Source: Granulicella arctica
GTDB taxonomy: Bacteria > Acidobacteriota > Terriglobia > Terriglobales > Acidobacteriaceae
Length of the DNA stretch: 64,000 nt
Assembly (NCBI RefSeq): GCF_025685605.1
Contig: NZ_JAGTUT010000001.1
Location: forward strand, 3,968,001 to 4,032,000
Direction: 5' to 3'
The position numbers were made by a program, and so were the translations under genes. Positions 26,126-34,456 of this stretch are shown here, one piece after another (position 1 is the first letter of the stretch; each line of letters begins with the position of its first letter). Under the pieces are notes generated by a model. The model saw only the letters and a program-made list of their open reading frames with translations. It was not told the origin of the DNA and searched no databases.

Positions 26126-27912
26126 AGACTGTCGACCTCCGCGAAGCTACGTAGGTCCTCGATGGAGTGCCGCCGCGAGAATGCAAGGAACGTCTCATCG
26201 GCAGAGGTGCGCTGCTGGTCGAATGCTGTGAACAAGCGCTCCATGATGGGCGGCAGCTCTGTAAACCGGATCGCTGGGATCAACTCCCGTGCCAGCCCTT
26301 GATCCTGATCGGAGCCGCCACCGAGGCTTACCTGGTAGCCCTCTTCGCCGCCGATCTTGACGCCGAGCAGGCCGATGTCGCCGATGTAGTGCTGCGCGCA
26401 GGAGTGTGGACAGCCGGTGACGTGAAGGTTGACCGGCTGCGTCAGAGAGAAGCGCTCGTCAAGATGCTTCGCAAGGGCAACGGCATGTGTCTTGGTGTCG
26501 GTCGCGGCGAAGCGGCATCCCTTGTTGCCCGTACATGCCACGGTTCCCGAAAGAACAGCCCCCGCCGTGAAGTTCAGCCCAGCGGCGAGCAGTGCCTGTT
26601 GCGCCTCTTCAAGCCGGTCCGCAGGGATGTTGGGAATGATGAGATTCTGCCACACCGTGAGCCGCAGTTCGCCGGAGCCGAATCGCTCGGCGATCTCTGC
26701 GACCGCGATCATCTGCGCGACCGGAAGTTGCCCCACCGGCACCGACACGCCGATGTACGAAAGGCCATCCTGAGCCTGCGGGTGGATGCCGATGTGCCCG
26801 GCCCGATCGATTGGGTTACGCGGCACGCAGGCGGACTCCGGAATCCGCAGCAGCGGAAATGCAAGCCGCTTCTCCGTCTCTTCGAGGAACTTGTCGACGC
26901 CCCAACGGTCGACGAGGTACTTCAGCCGTGCCTTCTTGCGGTCGGTGCGGTCGCCATTTTCTGCGAAGACGCGGATCATGGCGGCGGCTACGGCGACGGC
27001 CTCATGCGGCTGCAGGATAACCCCACAGTCGGACGCGAACTGGCGATGCCCGGTGATCCCGCAGAGCACGATGCGGAAGTAGATTCCCGGAGGAGCCGAG
27101 CTTCCTTCGGCGATGCGGACAGCTATGAAGCCGATGTCGTTCGTGTCCGCTACAACGCTGATCGCTCCGCCGCTGTCGAAGGCTACGTTGAACTTTCGCG
27201 GAAGGCCGAACAGGTCGCGTGAATTGAGAATGTAGTGGGCCAGCGCGTCTGCATAGGGGCGCGCGTCCAGCAATTCGTGTGGGTCGAGCCCGGTGATCGG
27301 CGAGGCTGTGATGTTGCGGATGTTGTCGGCACCGGAGCCACGCGAGCTCATCCCAAGCGCCTGCACCTTATTGAGCACGCGGACGATATCGCGCGGCTGG
27401 AACTCGCGGATCTGCAGGTTTGCCCGGGTCGTGATGTCGGTGCGACCGGAGCCCCAATCGGCGGCCATCTGCGCCAGGCCGCGCATCTGTGCGGCGGTCA
27501 TGACGGCGCTTGGAACGCGCAGCCGAAGCATGAACGAGTCCTGAGCGGGTGCTACATAGAAGAGGCCGTGGAACTTGAAGCGGAAGAGATCGTCCGGTGC
27601 AGGTGCTTTGTCTTCCTTGGCGTGCTCGAGCAGTTTGTCCCAGATATCGAGCGGATTTTCCTCGTACTTCCAGGTCTCCTCGCGGCAGAGATCGTCGACG
27701 GCGGTTCCGTGGAAGTGAGCCGCCTCGTTTGCTGCGCCCGAGGTCGCATCGGCCGTGATCAGGCCCTGTTCGGTCCTGCCGACGAACGGGATGCGCTGGG
27801 TGACGCCAGCAAAGAAGCCTTCGAGATATTGTTTCTGCTCGAGCGTGAATGTTTCACCCGCAGCAGGGTTCCAGCCGCCTTGACCTGCAAGGGATGCGAT
27901 CTGCGATGACAT
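26122..27912 (-). CDS. nirA: Sirohaem nitrite reductase NirA family
   Basis: About 596 residues with two ferredoxin-like/sirohaem repeats of the nitrite/sulfite reductase superfamily. The sirohaem-[4Fe-4S] ligands are in CTGNKGC (460-466) and CPHSC (501-505). First-repeat marks are TDITTRANLQIREF and NITASPITGLDPHELLDARP. It reduces nitrite to ammonium with six electrons. ATG 27912 is preferred over 27918 because GGAGG then has a nine-base spacer. A hairpin sits against that SD. It is the first gene of nirA-diflavin-DmsBC-nasA-narK, which makes it nitrite rather than sulfite reductase. It needs the sirohaem made by the 48.6-50.0 kb genes. Confidence 0.88.
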   Translation of the reverse strand: MSSQIASLAGQGGWNPAAGETFTLEQKQYLEGFFAGVTQRIPFVGRTEQGLITADATSGAANEAAHFHGTAVDDLCREETWKYEENPLDIWDKLLEHAKEDKAPAPDDLFRFKFHGLFYVAPAQDSFMLRLRVPSAVMTAAQMRGLAQMAADWGSGRTDITTRANLQIREFQPRDIVRVLNKVQALGMSSRGSGADNIRNITASPITGLDPHELLDARPYADALAHYILNSRDLFGLPRKFNVAFDSGGAISVVADTNDIGFIAVRIAEGSSAPPGIYFRIVLCGITGHRQFASDCGVILQPHEAVAVAAAMIRVFAENGDRTDRKKARLKYLVDRWGVDKFLEETEKRLAFPLLRIPESACVPRNPIDRAGHIGIHPQAQDGLSYIGVSVPVGQLPVAQMIAVAEIAERFGSGELRLTVWQNLIIPNIPADRLEEAQQALLAAGLNFTAGAVLSGTVACTGNKGCRFAATDTKTHAVALAKHLDERFSLTQPVNLHVTGCPHSCAQHYIGDIGLLGVKIGGEEGYQVSLGGGSDQDQGLARELIPAIRFTELPPIMERLFTAFDQQRTSADETFLAFSRRHSIEDLRSFAEVDSL

Positions 27913-28434
27913 GCTCATGCTCCTCCAGATAACAATCTGGGAATGGCTGCGATGGGTCAGGATCTTCGTCGTCAGATATGGTTGCAGATCGTTTGAATCA
28001 ACGGGCGCAGTATATCCGTGGCGAATCCTAAGTCTCAGAGCTCGTCGAGGAGCGTGGAAATAATGCGGATCGTACAGGACGTTCGTCAGGCGAGACGGCG
28101 TGGTCTCAACCGGAGCCGGCGCTCACAAGGTCTTCGTAGCTAATCTGGCACCGGGTCTCGTGATCATAACCAGAGCCGCCTCTCAGCGCAAGCGGGAAGT
28201 GCGGTCTCACGGAGACATATCCAACTTTAGGTCGATCCGCGTGACTTTGGCGTTGTGTTACATTTCCCTAAATAAGCCTAGCGACTGCCGTGACCCCGTG
28301 ATGCGTCGCGATTTTACGTCGACACCGTGTGTGTGTTTCTGGCCCCAACTCGCTTCGCTCGCTTTCGTCGTTGCGCACCCATCGCGCAGTGCATCAGGGA
28401 TAACTTCTACTTACAAAAGAACTATGGAGTGTGT
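27913..28434. promoter_or_regulatory. Divergent regulatory region between nirA and porin gene
   Basis: These 522 bp must hold promoters for the nitrate-assimilation operon (minus) and the porin (plus). I see a perfect hairpin CCAGAT-AACA-ATCTGG (27925-27940) abutting the nirA Shine-Dalgarno. A second hairpin, GAGAC with a six-base loop and GTCTC (28092-28107), lies about 180 bp upstream of nirA. No sigma-54 site, classical terminator or convincing paired hexaloop was found. No coding sequence is supported here. Confidence 0.45.
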
Positions 28435-29931
28435 ATGTCTTACCGAAAATCGAGTGTTTGTGCCTTGCTCACTGCCACTGCCTTATCTGGATCAGCGTGG
28501 TCGCAACAGGCAACACCAGCAGCCACGGGCACCGCACCGGTCTCCATCTCGGTGATGGATCGCTCGCGCACAGACGCAATCAGCTTCTACGCAGACCAGC
28601 CGTACACCACGACTTATCCGTATGTGGAACAATTGCTTCGCATCAGCGTCGCCCAGAAGATCAAGCACTTCGACTGGATGGCTGAGGTTTCCGAAGCCAA
28701 CGTTTTCGACGTGCCGAACACCTCGGTCGACCCGGTGACTGCGCGTGGCCAGCTCTTTCTCGGCGCCACCTACTACGCGGCGAACAGCAACAATACGCTG
28801 CCAGTCGCGGCGTCCTTCAAGCAGGGGTTCGTACGCTTTCATGGGAAGGGGGCGGACACGACGTTGCGTGCAGGCCGGTTTGAATTCTTCGACGGGCAGG
28901 AGACCCAGCCCAAGAATCAGACGCTCGCGTGGCTACAGACGAATCGCGTGGCACAGCGACTCGTTGGCAACTTTGGATTTTCGAATGCGCAACGTAGCTT
29001 CGATGGCATCGACGGCCATTACGGCAAAGGCACGTGGGACATTACGGCTATGGCCGGCCGTGCGGATCAGGGCGTCTTCAACATGAATGCGAATCCCGAA
29101 CTCAACGTCGATCTGCAGTATCTCGCGTTCACCAAGTCCGAACTGAAGCAGCACTTCATCTGGCGTCTCTTCGCGATCGACTATCACGACGGGCGTACCG
29201 GAGTCGTGAAGACCGACAACCGCGCACTTGCTGTTCGCACAGCCGATCACAAGAACATCCGCGTCGGTTCGTACGGTGCCGACTTCCTCACGACCATCCC
29301 TGCTGGTCCGGGCAGCGTGGACGTTGTCTTCTGGGGCGTACTGCAGAATGGTAACTGGGGTACCCTGAATCAGCACTCTGGCGCGGTTGCAGTCGAGGCT
29401 GGTTATCGCCTCAACAACACCGCCACCAAGCCGTGGCTGCGCGGAGGCTTCTTCCGGGGTACCGGCGATCACAACGCAACGGACGATCAGCACAATACCT
29501 TCTTCCAGGTCCTGCCGACGCCTCGCGCTTATGCCCGCTTTCCCTTCTTCAACCTCATGAACAGCAGCGATCAGTTCGTGCAGATTGTCGACAACCCTGC
29601 TAAGAAGCTTGAGGTTCGCTCCGATCTACACTTCCTGCAACTCACCTCGGGTACCGACCTCTGGTACCAGGGCGGTGGTGCATACGATAGCAAGGTATTC
29701 GGCTTCACGGGACGTCCGGGTAATGGACACAACAGCTTTGCCACCCTCTACGACATCAGCTCCGACTACCAGCTCACACCGTCACTCGCCGTAAACATGT
29801 ACTACGCTCATTCATTCGGCAAGTCGGTGGTGGCGTCGAACTATCCTGCGGGACACGCGTCGAACTTTGGCTATCTCGAACTCGTCTATCGCTGGGGCGT
29901 CAAGCAGCGTGCTCCAGTTACCAAAAACTGA
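28435..29931 (+). CDS. Outer-membrane porin, alginate-export family
   Basis: A 498-residue beta-barrel channel of the alginate-export (Alginate_exp) domain type. The signal peptide is MSYRKSSVCALLTATALSG and the mature protein starts near SQQATPAATG. Repeated amphipathic strands are seen, e.g. KQGFVRFHGKGADTTLRAGRFEF and the closing SNFGYLELVYRWGVKQ. ATG 28435 has GGAG seven bases upstream. In this locus it stands between nirA (divergent) and the HemD-GAF-ANTAR regulator, so the natural cargo may be nitrate, nitrite or a related anion rather than a polysaccharide. That substrate is inferred from position alone. Confidence 0.8.
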   Translation: MSYRKSSVCALLTATALSGSAWSQQATPAATGTAPVSISVMDRSRTDAISFYADQPYTTTYPYVEQLLRISVAQKIKHFDWMAEVSEANVFDVPNTSVDPVTARGQLFLGATYYAANSNNTLPVAASFKQGFVRFHGKGADTTLRAGRFEFFDGQETQPKNQTLAWLQTNRVAQRLVGNFGFSNAQRSFDGIDGHYGKGTWDITAMAGRADQGVFNMNANPELNVDLQYLAFTKSELKQHFIWRLFAIDYHDGRTGVVKTDNRALAVRTADHKNIRVGSYGADFLTTIPAGPGSVDVVFWGVLQNGNWGTLNQHSGAVAVEAGYRLNNTATKPWLRGGFFRGTGDHNATDDQHNTFFQVLPTPRAYARFPFFNLMNSSDQFVQIVDNPAKKLEVRSDLHFLQLTSGTDLWYQGGGAYDSKVFGFTGRPGNGHNSFATLYDISSDYQLTPSLAVNMYYAHSFGKSVVASNYPAGHASNFGYLELVYRWGVKQRAPVTKN

Positions 29932-29952
29932 GGAGTAGATTTGATCGTACGC

Positions 29953-29984
29953 AGACATCCGTCACGTAGCCGTGGCGGATGTCT
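29953..29984 (+). terminator. Hairpin after the porin gene
   Basis: GACATCCGTCACG (29954-29966) pairs with CGTGGCGGATGTC (29971-29983), one G-T pair, four-base loop, plus an outer A-T pair. It stands 22 bp after the porin stop. The following TACTTAACG is a weak T-tract, so termination may be partial and read through into the regulator gene. Confidence 0.5.
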
Positions 29985-30107
29985 ACTTAACGCTACAATT
30001 GGCACCATAAGCCCGATATTGATTGCTTCGGAACCGCTCAAACCGGCAAAAACTGCCGGTGTCAGAGTCAGGTAGAAGTGTATCTAGAGAGCTACATGGT
30101 GTAGAGC

Positions 30108-31790
30108 ATGGCGCATGCAAGCTTCGATGGACTACGAGTTTTATCGCTTGAGTCACGTCGTGCAAAAGAAGTCGAGAAGCTGATCCGCACCTACGGGGGC
30201 GAACCCTTCGTGGTGCCAGCGATGCGCGAGGTCAAACTGGAATCGAACGTTCAGGCGCTCGAGTTCGCAGAGCGGCTCATCCGCGGCGAGATCGACGTTG
30301 TCATCTTCCTGACAGGTGTTGGCGTACGGGCTCTCCTCGAGATCGTCGAGACAAAGTTCGAGCGCGAGACGTTCCTTGCAGCTCTCCGCAGGGTAAAGAT
30401 TGTTACTCGCGGATCGAAGCCCGAGGCGGCGCTGCGCGAGTTGAAGATCCAGTCGGTAGCAAGTGCGCAAGAGCCCAGCACCTGGCACGAATTGCTCGAA
30501 GCGATGGAGCGCTACTTCGGCGCAACGCTCCAAACACAGCGTGTGGCCCTGCAGGAGTATGGCGCTTCAAACCCGGAACTGCTTGCGGAGTTGACGGAGC
30601 GCACTGCCTCCGTCATCAAGGTGCCGGTTTATCAGTGGGCCTTGCCGCTTGACTTGCAGCCATTGCGGGAGTGTATCCAGGAACTTGCTCATGGCAAGGT
30701 GGACATCATTCTCTTCACGACGGCGGTGCAGATTATTCACCTGATGATCGTGGCACAGCAGACGAACGCCGTCGCGGACCTGATGCGCGGGCTGCGTTCG
30801 GTCGTCGTCGTCTCTGTAGGGCCGACGACCACGGCTGAACTACTGCACTACGGCATTACGCCGGACTTCGAACCCTCCCGCCCGAAGATGGGCTTCCTGA
30901 TCAACGAGGCCGCTCAATACTCTGCGCAAACGTTGCGACAGAAGCGTGAGCGGGCTGCTTCGATCGGCTTCGATCTGCTTCCTGAAGAGCTGCCTACAGA
31001 GCATCTACCGACAACGCCCGCGAGCATTCCACGGCCTCCGCGCTCAGTTCGCAAGGTGGCTGAATCGACGCCAACGATGGCAGGCTTCACCGACGGACTC
31101 AACTCATTCGAATTTCTACACGAGATATCGAGTCGCATCGCTGCTGCTGACCCGCTTCATACGGTGCTTGATCGTATCGTCGATTTTGTGGCGACGATGA
31201 TTCCGTGTGACTCCTGTTTCATCTACGTGCTTGAGGACGAGAAGCTTGTTCTGCGTGCTTCGCGCAATCCTCACGCCGATCTGGTAGACCGGCTCGACGT
31301 CAAGCTGGGGCAGGGAATTACCGGTTGGGTGGCGCAGCATCGTGAGCCGGTGGCGATTGCTTCGAAGGCCTCAGATGATCCTCGTTTTACGCCGTTCAAA
31401 AATGTTCCAGAGGATGCCTTCGAGGCGATGCTGTGTACGCCGGTTCTCTGCGCTACGCGCGTCGTTGGCGTCATCAACCTGCAGCACCGGCTGTCGTATA
31501 GCCATAGCGAGGTCGAGGTTCGACTTCTCTCGATGATCGGCTTTCTTGTTGGCGCGGAGATTGAACGAGCGCGGTTGGAGACTGAGAATTCGCAGCTTTC
31601 GGACCGCCTTGAGACGCGCAAGGCTGTCGATCGTGCCAAGGGTGTCCTGCAGCGGGATCTCAATCTTTCCGAGGATGAGGCCTATCGGCTGATGCAGCGC
31701 GAAAGTCGGCAGCGGCGCCGGTCGATGCGGGAGATCGCCGACGCCATTCTGCTTAGCGATGACATGAAGAAGAGTCGAGCGTCGGCCTAG
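30108..31790 (+). CDS. HemD-GAF-ANTAR regulator of the nitrate locus
   Basis: A 560-residue cytoplasmic protein with three parts. Residues ~8-275 are a uroporphyrinogen-III synthase-like (HemD) domain, with LSLESRRAKEVEKLI, DVVIFLTGVGVRALLE and VSVGPTTTAELLHYGI. Residues ~345-490 are a GAF domain (LGQGITGWVAQHREPVAI). Residues ~500-555 are an ANTAR RNA-binding domain (AVDRAKGVLQRDLNLSEDEAYRLM). ANTAR proteins act by antitermination on leader RNAs. It lies beside nitrate/nitrite genes that need a HemD-derived tetrapyrrole, so it is probably their regulator. Its 3' end overlaps the convergent S9 peptidase stop by 4 bp. Actinobacterial NnaR is a comparable HemD-regulator fusion, but with a DNA-binding output. 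Confidence 0.88.
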   Translation: MAHASFDGLRVLSLESRRAKEVEKLIRTYGGEPFVVPAMREVKLESNVQALEFAERLIRGEIDVVIFLTGVGVRALLEIVETKFERETFLAALRRVKIVTRGSKPEAALRELKIQSVASAQEPSTWHELLEAMERYFGATLQTQRVALQEYGASNPELLAELTERTASVIKVPVYQWALPLDLQPLRECIQELAHGKVDIILFTTAVQIIHLMIVAQQTNAVADLMRGLRSVVVVSVGPTTTAELLHYGITPDFEPSRPKMGFLINEAAQYSAQTLRQKRERAASIGFDLLPEELPTEHLPTTPASIPRPPRSVRKVAESTPTMAGFTDGLNSFEFLHEISSRIAAADPLHTVLDRIVDFVATMIPCDSCFIYVLEDEKLVLRASRNPHADLVDRLDVKLGQGITGWVAQHREPVAIASKASDDPRFTPFKNVPEDAFEAMLCTPVLCATRVVGVINLQHRLSYSHSEVEVRLLSMIGFLVGAEIERARLETENSQLSDRLETRKAVDRAKGVLQRDLNLSEDEAYRLMQRESRQRRRSMREIADAILLSDDMKKSRASA

Positions 31791-33670
31791 TTCGTGTCCG
31801 GATGCAGGTACTGCTTCAAAAAGGCTAACTGACGTTCATAGGCGTCCTGACGGTGATCGCGCTGCTGGAAGCCATGTCCCTCGTGCGGGTAAGTTGTGTA
31901 GAGATACGTCTTGTTTGCAGCCTTGAGCGCGGCTACGAAGTTGATCGACTCCTGCGGTGGGACCTGCGGATCTTCCTCGCCGTGAAGGATTAGCAATGGT
32001 GTCTTGATCACGGCTACATCGGGTAGGATGTTTGCCTTGCGATAGACCGCAGGCTTCTCCGCTGGCGGGCCACCCATCTTCGTCTCCCAACGGATCTTCG
32101 AGTTGCGATTTGTATATTGCAGAAAAAGCGCGCGATCGACTACGCCAAACATCTCGATAGCAGCGGCGAAGGTGTCGGGTAGCTTTGTCACCGCATTGGC
32201 TACGACGGTTCCACCATGGCTGCCGCCACCGATGGCGACTCGTCGCGGATCGGTTAGTCCGGCATCGACAAGGTACTGCACGGACGCGCCGATGTCGTCG
32301 ATCTCACCGCCGCCGGAGTCCTCCACGTTACTGTTGCGGAAGCGCTCGCCGTAGCCAGTACCACCGCGAAAGTTGGGTTCGAAGACCAGGTAGCCCTCCT
32401 GCGCGAGGAAGAGTGACCATGGGGAGAGACTCAGTAGGTTTTCAGCCTCTGGCCCACCATGAGCCCAGATGACCGTTGGGTACTTTGTGCCAGATCGGTA
32501 GCCCAGAGGCTTGTACAGGATGCCGGTGAGCGGCAGGCCCGCTTTGCCCTTGAAATGCGCTACTTCGGGCACGATGCCAAGCTCTGCGAACTTAGACGAA
32601 GGAAGCGGTTCGAGCGGCTTTGCTTCTCCTCGCCCGTCCGCATCGGCGACGTAGCCTGCAGGTGGGTGCAGCGCATCGCCATGCGAGAAGTAGATCCGCT
32701 TGCTATCAGGCGACCACTGTGGCGCACTCTCGATCCCGTGCAGTGCGGTCAGTCGGCGCGCTGGGCCACCCGCAGCAGCCATGATCCAGAGATGCCGCTC
32801 CTCGGCGGCGTCGCGGTTCGAGGTGAAGACGATCCAACGTCCGTCTGGCGAGTAGACGGGGCTCTCGTCTTCCCCTGTGCCTGTCGTGAGCGGCTTAGGC
32901 TTGCCGCCCGTCGCCGGAACCTGCCAGAGCTTGTCCCAGCCGGAGTCCTGCAGCACGACGACGAGCGTCCTGCTATCGGGAGCCCACGCTGCGGTGTTGA
33001 CGGCCCAGGCTCCGCCGGGATCATTCTTCGCCGTGTAGAGATCGAGCGCTGGTCCTGCGGCAGAGCCTGTTTTTGTGTCGAAGCGGAGTGACTTCAGCTT
33101 GCCGGAGAAGAACGCGCGGGATCGTTCCGTGTAGGAGATGTGTGTCCCGTCGGGGGACCACGCAGGTGCAGGGTCGAAGCGGTCGGAGGATACTGCATCG
33201 CCACCGTCCGGAGTCTTGTCGCCGATCACATCTGCGCCCTTGTAGATCTCGGTTGCAGCGAGCAGCTTCTCCTGCGTGCCATCGGTGTTTACGACGTAAA
33301 GCTCGTTGAAGCCATGCCGCCCCGACTCGTAGAGGATCCATCGACCATCCGGACTCCAGAGTGGATGATGGTCGGTGGCACCACGCGGGTCGCCGGCACC
33401 GGCAGGGTCGTGCGTCAGGCGGATGGGTTTTTCCCCGTCGATCACTACGGTCCAAACATCGCCTTCGCTGATGAAGGCAAGATGCTTGCCATCTGCGGAC
33501 CAGCGCAGCTCCGATGCGCCAGCAGGCGCGCTCGCGACGACATGCTCTGCTCCACCTGTTACTGGGCGGAGAGCAATCTGTCCGCGTTCCTGTACGGCAA
33601 AGTTGAGGCCGTCCGGGGACAGGATGCCACCGCCGCCGCGACCTCCGCCGCTTGAGAGAAGGTCATCCAT
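31787..33670 (-). CDS. S9 family peptidase, signal peptide apparently lost
   Basis: A 627-residue prolyl-oligopeptidase-type serine peptidase. Residues ~15-350 form a propeller with WD40-like Tol-B blades (SPDGTHISYTE, SPDGRWIVFTSNRD, SPDSKRIYFSHGD). The C-terminal hydrolase has the nucleophile in GGGSHGGT, the aspartate in GEEDPQVPPQ and the histidine in HEGHGF. The only good start, ATG 33670, gives a protein without a signal peptide. Upstream in the same frame the end of one is readable (PATLLFAQVPHLT), but no start codon precedes it. The rest was apparently deleted in the junction with the TonB-receptor stub. Whether it is expressed is uncertain. Confidence 0.8.
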   Translation of the reverse strand: MDDLLSSGGGRGGGGILSPDGLNFAVQERGQIALRPVTGGAEHVVASAPAGASELRWSADGKHLAFISEGDVWTVVIDGEKPIRLTHDPAGAGDPRGATDHHPLWSPDGRWILYESGRHGFNELYVVNTDGTQEKLLAATEIYKGADVIGDKTPDGGDAVSSDRFDPAPAWSPDGTHISYTERSRAFFSGKLKSLRFDTKTGSAAGPALDLYTAKNDPGGAWAVNTAAWAPDSRTLVVVLQDSGWDKLWQVPATGGKPKPLTTGTGEDESPVYSPDGRWIVFTSNRDAAEERHLWIMAAAGGPARRLTALHGIESAPQWSPDSKRIYFSHGDALHPPAGYVADADGRGEAKPLEPLPSSKFAELGIVPEVAHFKGKAGLPLTGILYKPLGYRSGTKYPTVIWAHGGPEAENLLSLSPWSLFLAQEGYLVFEPNFRGGTGYGERFRNSNVEDSGGGEIDDIGASVQYLVDAGLTDPRRVAIGGGSHGGTVVANAVTKLPDTFAAAIEMFGVVDRALFLQYTNRNSKIRWETKMGGPPAEKPAVYRKANILPDVAVIKTPLLILHGEEDPQVPPQESINFVAALKAANKTYLYTTYPHEGHGFQQRDHRQDAYERQLAFLKQYLHPDTN

Positions 33671-33705
33671 CGTGAGGTGGGGGACCTGGGCAAACAGCAG
33701 CGTTG

Positions 33706-34056
33706 CTGGACAGCCTGAACGCCGAGCGCAAGATTGATCGATTCTTCCTGTCCGACGAGCAGGACCAGGCGAACCGAGGTTGCTGCAAGGCCGGAGCTCT
33801 CGGCAGTGATCGTGTAGTCACCCGGCTTGAGAAACGGAAAGCGATAGTCACCACTGGCGCCGGTCTTCGCAGTGCGGACTGTGTCGGTCTCCGCCTGGGT
33901 GATCCGGACGGTAGCATCTGCGATCGGGGCACCCGAGGAGTCGGTCACGGTGCCGACGATCGTGGCGCTGGTCAACGTCTGCCCATGCATCGACGGAACA
34001 AGCAGGACAAGCAGGCAGAGCAAGAAGGACATCATGGCTCGGTGTCGCAGATTCAT
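33706..34056 (-). pseudogene. TonB-dependent receptor, 5' stub only
   Basis: About 117 codons of an Oar-like TonB-dependent receptor. There is a signal peptide (MSFLLCLLVLLVPSMHG), then the carboxypeptidase-regulatory-like domain (ATIVGTVTDSSGAPIADATV, SGDYRFPFLKPGDYTITAES), ending at ESINLALGVQ. Complete members run to about 1,000 residues with plug and barrel; here the frame passes into the S9 peptidase sequence in the wrong phase and stops at 33559. A deletion that fused receptor and peptidase genes explains this best. A short secreted CarboxypepD_reg protein is the alternative. Confidence 0.65.
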
Positions 34057-34456
34057 TTAAGTTTCCTAATCGTCTGTTGGAGTTACATGCACCTGGAGGT
34101 GCAATGCGGCCCATAGCTTTGAGACTTTGAAGCATTTGCCTGGTGTTGAAACCGTTGCGGGGACCATGACGACGCGACTTCAGATGAAGTTCTATCGTGG
34201 AGACGGAGACAGTTCGCTCAGTGCAACAGGTCAGCTATCGATTGTGTAGGTAGTCCGAGGCCCGAGTACTACGCGCAACATCGACAGGGACAGGTCTCGC
34301 ACAACGAGACGCTGGATACCTGGAGGAAGCACAACAGTAGGCAAGGTGACATGAGTGAAATGTAACACAGACCGGAAGCGCGCAAAGCATGGCTGAATCG
34401 ATTTTGGCGGGTGATCCTGCTCGATTTTTATGTGCGCTAAGTAGAACTACGGGTGT
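34057..34456. promoter_or_regulatory. Upstream region of the TonB-receptor stub with 16-bp dyad
   Basis: These 400 bp separate the PQQ dehydrogenase stop from the receptor stub. They hold the perfect dyad TGCACCTGGAGGTGCA (34088-34103; 7-bp arms), 31 bp before the stub's start, a candidate operator or leader hairpin. No supported gene, terminator with T-run or repeat was seen in the remainder. Confidence 0.4.

Noticed and set aside
27913-28434. Two six-base-loop hairpins that might be the ANTAR target (at 28092-28107 and near 28041-28054)
   Set aside because: The loops start with C, not the A expected at position 1 of ANTAR hexaloops, the stems are short, and no terminator follows.
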